Of a DNA stretch of 64,000 nucleotides, positions 48,001 through 57,000 are shown in pieces. The stretch is from Gnetum montanum (lineage: Eukaryota; Streptophyta; Gnetopsida; Gnetales; Gnetaceae). The first letter of the stretch is position 1, and every line of letters begins with the position of its first letter. The notes beneath the pieces were generated by a model. The model saw only the letters and a list, made by a program, of their open reading frames with translations, was not told the DNA's origin and searched no databases. The translations under genes were made by a program, and so were the position numbers. Where the stretch lies: the NCBI GenBank assembly GCA_015680685.1, contig MNCI01004849.1, positions 325,297-389,296 of the forward strand, written 5' to 3'.

Positions 48001-51000
48001 GAAGGTAAATCCAGGACCAAATTATTTTGGTGCAAAAGGTATGACATTCACTGTGGGTGACTAGGTATCCAGGTATGTGCATAAAGCTTGACATTTTGAA
48101 GGCTTATGACACTGTTTCTTGGCACACACTCCAAGAAATCATGCTAAGAAAAGGGCTCCAACCCCACTTCATTGACCTTTGTCTACATATTCAAGCGTCA
48201 GGAACTTTCTCTCTGGACTTGGAGGGGAAGCTTTGGGGGTTTTCCTCCACAGGAAGGGGATTACATCAAGGGGACCCCTTGTCACCATATCTTTTTATTC
48301 TAGTGAAGGACACTATGCATGCATACTATACTATTGAGGGGTTTGAGGTCTGGATATAGGGGGTGTGCACTACCTTGTGGAACATTATGTTGATGATACC
48401 GTTTTGTTCTCTCAGGTGACAGTGTCTCAGGCATTTGTGATAAATAAGGTGCTTCAACAAATGGGCAAGGAGCTAAAATTGGAAATTAATTGGGGTAAAT
48501 CAACAATGCATCTCCTGAACACGAATGCCAATGTTCAAGGTAAAATTGTGCAACTACTAGGAATTTTACCAGGGTCTACGGCCAATTGTTATCTTGGGCT
48601 CCCTGTGTACGATTGGTACCACACAAATGTGTGGGTTCAACAAATTTAGGTTGGGCATTGGACAACTTGATTTTTGTCTCAAACAAAGAGGGTGCTCTTG
48701 GCTAAGTTGGTGTTGTCCACCATTGCTCACTACACAACTTTGGAAGCTTTTCCTCCAACAAATATCATTAAGCAGGTTGACTGGCTTATTTGAGACTTTA
48801 CCTAGTCGAGGGGTAAAGGGGGTAGCTAGATGCATTTGGTATGGTGGGATATGGTTACCAGACCAAAGAATGTTGGGGCACTTGGCATTCTTCGGTTCTG
48901 GGACATCATTGCCATGGGGCACCAAGCACTCCTAAATCGTCTAGTACATCAGGATTCTCCCCAAGCTCAATGGATTATGCTCATGCACCAGAAATACCAG
49001 CCCTAGCAGACTTCTGGGGGCAGGGTTCAAACGTCTAGTGGGCCTTATCCTTGCACGTGTAGGTGGCAAAGTCGATGGACCTTTTAAACACACATCCTAA
49101 TTAGCTGATACACAATAAATACCCAAAGATTAGGGGGTGGTGACAACTATGGAGGGGCAAGTTCCCCAAAAAAATAAAAACATTTGTTTGGCTAACACAT
49201 CATTCTACATTACCCATGCGGCACAAGTTACAATGGCGGGGGGTTAATGTGTGTGCCACATGTCCACTCTGCATGGCAGGGGTGGAAATTGTAGTGCATG
49301 GAGGGGGAACCAACATGCAAGCGCAAGGGTCCCCTATCCAAGCCATTCACTGTTGGAGAAGGTCATGCTATGCTCCTCCTTCAATGGTGGACCTTACCTC
49401 GAGGTCAAAGGATTCGAGTGAGCTAGAGGGGGGGTTCTGCAGTCAGGGGGGAGGGATGGGCCCTCACACCCCCATGAACAAAGAGGGGATAGGTTGACTA
49501 CAACATTTCCAAAGGGGCCAACTAATGTGGGGGGTGAGGATTGTGTTCCCTCTGTGGCAGTGTTGATGTCTAAGGCGATGGTGTGGGCAAGGGTGCAAGA
49601 ATAGGACCTTTGGGAGTTCAAGTGGCACCTTTGGGAGGAGGAGTTCCAATGGTAGCTAGAGCTATTGGAGCAACAGCAAGCTAAGTCCGCTAAGGAGGAT
49701 AAGATCCGCCAGGATCTAGCGAAGGCAACGACTCTGCAAGCATTGGAGGCAGAGCTCCAGTGGAGTAGCAGAGCTCCGACGACGTATCAGGGAGGAGTTA
49801 CTGGAGGAGGCGGGGCTCCATGAGGCACAGGAGCATGAGGCATAGGAACGTTGGGCACAGGACGTGGCCCAGATCCAACAATAGTTGGATCGGGTGCATG
49901 CGGACAATGCATGGTCTTGGTTGCATCAAGGGTGTTGCCCCTATGTCATAATGGATATTGGGTGCAACGCACCCTAGGGAGCATTGAGAAGACATGTCAG
50001 GAGGAAGGAGAAGGAGTTGCATCCAAATAGAAAAGGGGATGCAGCAGAATGTGCAAGAAAGGCAAAAGTGTTTAAGGACTTCCAACAAGCCCCAGCTTTC
50101 ATGGACACAAAACAACATAGTGTTGTTCTAGATGCCATACATGGTCAAGAGTGGAATATCTACTGCTACACGCGGCTTCCTAATTGTTTATAGAAGGATT
50201 GAGGTTGTTGGGGTCCATGGGTCATTGACTTTTGGTTGTCTTTTGATTCGAACCTTAGGGGGCTGGGGTGATCTAAAGAGCCTAGGGGGGTGGCAAGCCG
50301 CTTGATTTTGTATTGGGGAAGGACAGGGGGGATATGGACCCCTTTGTATTTTGATATATTTTGACACATTGGGATTATGTTGGGGGTTGAAGGGGGAGAC
50401 CTCCCCTCATTTTTGGGGCTTTTTCACTTTCTTGTAACCTTCCTGTAAATTTGCTTTATGATTAACACATCCCAAATTTTTCCCCGAAAAAACCTAAAAG
50501 GCTTGTTCACCTTTTAGAGGCCCCCAACCGCATACCCGAGACCAACAAGGCGTAAGAGCCAAGGGCTAACACCGTCACCTAAAAACCCAGGCTAACAAAA
50601 CCAGACACAAAACAAACTAAGCCAACAGCCAAAGAACAAAAAACAAAAGAACAATCCCCTACTTGTGGTAGGGGAAAGTTAAACACAAACATCTACAGTT
50701 CACATTGAAGTGGACCTGATCCAAAATTGCCCATAGAGGCTTGGAAGCAACAAAATTAGTTGCTTGTTGGAATGCAAGAAAATCCTGCTCCACTTACTGG
50801 CACTTGTTTTCCAACATATCCTTCATCTTATCTAGATGATATTTTGCAGCCGTTAACCCGATATGCCATCACAAGGCAATCCAAGAAGTGTCCTTGTTAA
50901 TGCCCATAAGCAAATAAGGGTAGCGACCAGCCAACAACCATTGTTGAACCTCAACCTCATGTGCCTAATCAAAATGTTGCTACATTTGCTACTCCTCAGA

Positions 51001-54000
51001 TAATGCCCTGTTGGCTTCCTCCTCCTTGATAGCTTGCCGGTGCCGCTACTCCACCTCCGCCTGCTGAATCTTGGCCCGGATCTCCCTACAGAGCTCCTCT
51101 TCCTTTTCTTGCCACCACAAGGCTTTGCAGTGCTCCAATTTCGGCCTAAGATGCTCCAACTCCTCCTTATGGTGCTAGCGCTCGGCCTAGGTCTTTGTGT
51201 GAACATCCCTCATCTGCTAGATGATGACTACCTTCCAACAGCTTCTCTCCTCCTCTCTGACCTGAGCCCCCGTATTTTCTAGTGCTTGACACAACCAAGG
51301 ATCCTCCCCCCTCATCAACAACTCCTCATGCTCAAAAAAAGGGGTCTCCCACTACTCCTAAGGGGGCGCAAAAGATGACGCCTCAGCATCCCTCGGCAAA
51401 CCAATCACAGGTCATGCCCTAGACTAATAGAACTAATGAATTATGAGCCATGGCAGCATATTCTGCAGCCATGCCACCTACCATAAAGCCAAGATGAGGC
51501 TAGAGTGCCGCCCTTGACATTCCCGCCTTAAGGACTCAAGGAAGAACTTCGGCAAATTCATAGGCTACAATTCCTTCATGCAACAAAGAAAAGCAAAAGG
51601 AGTACCTTGCAACTTCTACATGTTAGGCGACCAAACAAAATACCTGTCCACGAGCTCCGCAACCTCCAGCCACAACAGTGGTAACGTGGACCTCAGCACC
51701 TGACCATTCATGGTCTTGGGGATATTGCCCGGGAAGAAAGCTATGCTTGTTAACAATATCGAATGGCCAAATCTTTGCAAGAAGCCCAACATAATTCATT
51801 AACTTTCAGGTTACAAAATACATTGTCATCCTCTCATAAATTATTGACAACAAACTTAGGTTTTTTAAGACTACTGAAAATTGATAAGCGCTTTCAAATG
51901 CATGGTCTGAGAACAAATTGCAGGCAATGTCCATTTGTGACACTAATAGTTGATACACATCCAAGTTAAGACAACTGATCATAAAATCGTTCACTTTGTA
52001 AAGACTTGATTGTAACATGAATTTTATTATATAACATATCCACTGCTTGACTATTGTATAGTTACAACTCTGGTTCTCTACACCGTCATGGACAAATCAA
52101 AAAAGTTAAGCATTGCAATCCCTACATATTATTATTTAAAGGAATCATTATTTTACTGCTGCATTAAAAGCCAAGGGCCATCATCTGGAATGAAAGTAAG
52201 GACATCGATTCGCAGGCCATATGGCCTGGGCTCAAGCCTAGATGCAGCCACTCAAAAGAGGTTAGGCTTTTGTTTATTTACATGCTCTCCCAGGACCCCA
52301 CTTGGCAGGACTAAGGGCTAGCATTGGGCCTTAGGGTGCTGAACATATTACAAGATCAAAGGCTGTTTTAGTGCTAAATAATTGGCACAACACATACGAA
52401 GGAAGAATAAAGGCAAAAACAGAGACTGCATTGTCAATCATATGATTTACCTGTTCCCTTGAAAAATCACCAACCCGCCCACCTTCACTAAGAGTTCGAA
52501 CACCAACAACAACTGCTCCCACTGCATCTGGAAATTCTCTAGCTCTTCCTCCACCGACAACTAACCTCATCACACCTCCCTTGGCTTCATTTTGAGAAAT
52601 CTGTTGAGTTTTGCACGAAATCATTCAATATTTATGAACCGTATCAATAAAAAGTATGAAAATAAGATAATCTCTTTTTACTTGTTCAAAAAAAAGTGTG
52701 CAAGTAGCTGATGAAAAATCTAACAAATTACCTTATAATTTACACGTATACCATTTGAGAGATGGCGCTGAACTATTCCAGTTTCTTTGTCAAAAATTTT
52801 TAATTGTGCACCATTCTTCTCAATTGGAACAAAACATGGATTCCTTTCTCTCAACAAGCTTTCAAGTTCTGCTTCTGAGATAAGCTCCTGAGGAACCTCC
52901 AGCTGAAACAGCCATTTAAAAAATATTACACAATATGCAACTATATACATAAGCACCAAGATTTTAAAAGAAATTTACATGGCAGAGTTCACCAGCAAGA
53001 AAATTAAAGTAACGATTTTCAAGCTTGATATTGCTTTTAGTTTTTAGAAAAGATAATAACACAAGCAGGCAAAGAAAGGAAAAAAGATTCAGTTATTATT
53101 TATCTCCTCAATCAAGCAAAGGAAAAACACTGCTAATTTGTAAATATGATTAGCAACTTCTTTATGAGAACGAACCATTTTGTTCAATTTTTATACAGAC
53201 ACGGGGTGAAACTAAACTGGCACAAGAATTCAGACAAAGGAAACATACCTCTGGCTCTGGCTCTATCGGCTCTTTCAGACCTTCATTTATTGCAGCAGTA
53301 ATATCCTCTGGAAGTATTTTAAACTCAATATTTCCAGTTCCATCTTTATGAATGGTTTTAGGAACACAAGCAACTATAGCAGCAGGCAAAGGTGCTGCAG
53401 CCTTTCCGAAATCAGAAAGATATTCCAGTACCTCAGCACCAGATGCATTAACCTAACAAAAGCAACCCTTTGAAAGCATTAGTCATTTCTTGCTTCCTCA
53501 CAAAATAGAGGACCCATAAGCAAGCAATTAAGTAGATTTTATTAAAATAACTCAATAGGTTCCTGAAAAGACAGCAACTCAACAAATAGATAAAAGGGTC
53601 TCACAGGAACTGGAGTCTTTAAAGACATTAGTATTGATAAGCATCTTATATTTACCTAAAAGAAGGAAACAAATTTTCCTTGGTATGTTAAACTGATGGC
53701 ACTCTAGCAAATAGTGCACAAAATAAAATCTTACATCTTCAAGGGTTATGGTCTCTGCAACAGCAACAAGGCTTTCATGTCCTTGTCTCTGATCCATAAT
53801 AGTATGGCCAAGGGCATCACTTTCCATGATGAAATCCAAGTTGTCAATAGATGGCACATTGTCAATCATGGCTGCAAGATGTTCACTATCTTTGATGAGA
53901 GCCTCCGTATACCTTGCCAGCTCCCCTTTTGTGACTCCATATTCCTTCAACCTGCGAACCTGTTTACACAAATATAACAGTTAAATAAGGAAAATCAATC

Positions 54001-57000
54001 AAATCTCAGTGGTAGATATCAAGAGCAACAGCTTGACAAACAGCTGATAATAGCTACAAAAGAAAAAGATTACAAACCTCCTGAACCGCAACCCTAATTG
54101 CATCCTGCCAATTTTTAGGCTCAGCAGTGATTGTAAGTGTGCTGACAGTGCAACCCTCCCGTCCAGAGTCACTGTGGTCTAATTCAATTGTAGTGAAAGG
54201 AGGATTTGAGCTCTGTCAAAGAATTTGATCATAAAAATTTGCAACAACAAAAAGGAATTAGAAATAAAACCAGAACAAGCCAGCCCCCCCACCCCAAAAC
54301 AGAGCCAAGGCACCAAAACTCTCTGAAATGATGATCACAGAATTCTAAGAGTGGATTGTACTAGCATTAATGTACAAGGTCTTCTAATATACCTTGTATT
54401 TAGTATTAACGCGGAAATGCAAGGCTGAAAGAAATATTCTTTTCATCAAGACATCCCTTAATTCACCATAGGTCCGCACTTTCCGAACAGGCATCTACAA
54501 TAATAATGAATCAAATAACAAACATTTATTAACAATTATGAAAAAGAAATTCATGAACTAAATTCTAATTCATAATCACCACATACTCTAATACATGAAG
54601 ACAAATAACAGCATGAATCTTAAATACAACATAGAAATACACAAATAAAATCATCTTATTATGCTTGGAATTCTACATGTGGCACAAGCATTTTTAAATT
54701 TAACTGCAAGCCTACAAACACAACTAAGAAAATTTTAGAATGTGGTATATGTGAAAAAGTAGACTCTGGTATATGTAAAAAGGCAATCTCAAATTCACTA
54801 TAATAGAAGGCTTTTGAGTTACATTGATAATAGTGAAAACACAAATATCCATAATCATAACCATACTTATGAAAATTGGATCGGGATCGCAATCCAGACG
54901 ATTCCAAATTGTGATCCAAACAACTATAATCTGGATCCATTCTAGATTGCAATCCAGTTTGGAATAGTGATTCTAGATGACTCTAGATCATGATCCTAGT
55001 TCGGAATCACGATTCTTGATCTCAATTTCAGACTAGAATTTTTTTAAACAATAATTTTTGTCTCCACCTTTGGGTGTGGCAATAGTGAAATAGTTATGTG
55101 GTGAAATACTCTTGTTTAGTGGGTCGCATCTACCCTACTTTGTTGAAAGGGTTGTGCTATGGTAAGGGGATTGTGCTACCAGCCACTATGTCAATTTGCT
55201 CCCCCATGCACACCCACCCCCCACCCAAAAATAAAAAATAAAAAATAAACACCAATTAGAAATTTACACCTTTTTAACATTAAACATTAAAACACAATCC
55301 CAATACTAAAATTCAAGACTCCATACAGCTATTAAAGTAGAAAGAATGAGCATGGAACATTCTGGATATGTGTCATGTGCAATTTGAAGGTTTGGCACCT
55401 TGAGTGCACATTTTTCTACAAGTAGCAAAGCATTTGGGGTACAATGCATTCTTAGGGACCTCGGCAACACATTCTTCAAGGGCTCTACAATGCATTCTTT
55501 AACTCATTTTAAATCACTTTGGGAGCTGATTTCAAACATTCTTCAGCTCATTTATTTTAGTTGATGATGAATACTGAATACTGCAATGTAGCACAAGGAA
55601 ATAACACAGTGTAGCTTAAAGTTTTTGTAATGTTCTTGTTTTTTCTTTTTTTCTTTTTTTTTTTAGAAGAGTTCAGGATTTATCAACTCAAAAAAATAAA
55701 TCTATGTACATGCAAGATCATCACACCCGATGGACCCCTCTCCAGCAGCAGAGAGGGTGGCACCAACCAAGCCCCATCCCCCAACCACCCCAGCCCCCAA
55801 GGCCCCCCCACGTGACACAACCACCCACTCTAGCCTGAAATCGGCTGAAATCACCCTGCAAACACCCCTGTAATTCCCAGGCCTCGACACGCAAAACAAC
55901 TACCCCTAAGTCATTCCCTGTTAATGTTTATGCTTGATGCAATGTTGTTATATTAATATGTTTATAAAAATTTCTATTTAAAATTGAATATATTGTTTTT
56001 TATGGATTTTCAATTTTTTTAATTGTATATACTTTTGAAAATGATTAAAAATTTGATAATTTTTCAATGTTTTTTTTAGCATCGTGATTCCAAATTGCAA
56101 TCCGCAAACTGGAACCTTAGAAATGAAAAAACAAGCTGCAATCTAATCCAATCTTCATCAGCATTATCATTAACAGATCTTATACTTCTTAAGCTTAAAC
56201 AACTACAAATCTAAGCAGGGGATTCTGCAGAGAAAGAAGTATTGGTTAAGAAGCAATTTCCATCTACGAAGTAGTAGGATGGATAGGTTTATTAAAAACA
56301 TTGAAAAACAATGTTTAAAAACCTTGTTACTAATTTAAAATTAAAAAAAATCTTAATTAATTAGATGGCCAGTTCTTAGTTATTTTTATTTATTTATTTA
56401 TTCTCGAACAAGCCATTACCCACTGTATCTCAAACTAACTATTCAATCAAGTACTGACCTTGACATGCTAGTGATATGAAACCATATGAAAATCATCATA
56501 TTACTTTCAAAATAAAAGGCTTTTTACCGTTACAGAGTTCAAACGTATCAACGCATTTATCATCAAAAAGGTTTTTATAGAAAACAGGTTTTAAAGAACT
56601 ATATACCTGATTTGACTTTGTGAACTAATACTTTTCTTGACTGTTTTGGATGCAAATAATGACAAGGAAATTAAAACATATTCCTAGTCTTAACATTCAT
56701 CTAACTGCAGCTTTTCATTCAGTGGAAAAAATGGGGCATCAAAAAGCAAAATAAAAAGTTTCAACGTCATGGTGTCGAAGGAAGGTTAAGTTATGGCATA
56801 TGATCAGTGATGTCTTCTAAACGCTTAAAAGCCTTTTAAACGGATAATATCAAAGCAATTCAAGACTAAAATTAGAACAGCTTTAAACTAGAAATTGAGT
56901 ATCAGATGATTCTCCAAAGATGTTGCAAACATCATAGCAATATACTAATGGAGTATTGAACTGAGGCGTGTTAGGGAAAGCTGTTTTTAAATGCACACCT

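Larger units (their letters stand above)
44853..50490 (+). mobile_element. Nearly full-length L1-type LINE inserted in SPP intron
   Basis: Order: ORF1 with a Cys/His knuckle (44873-45965), endonuclease (from about 46380), RT (about 47640-48640), zinc-finger tail (about 49140-49290), and a coiled-coil plus 3' module (about 49560-50190). AACCAAAAGCCCTGTT (44837-44852) and AACCTAAAAGGCTTGTT (50491-50507) look like a diverged target duplication. The element interrupts a minus-strand repeat. Stops and shifts make it inactive. Confidence 0.75.

Noticed and set aside
50853-51206. 117-codon Arg/Ser-rich minus-strand frame
   Set aside because: It is an alternative frame of the Glu/Gln-rich coiled-coil region, which matches the copy at 60460-60850 and is the real coding frame.
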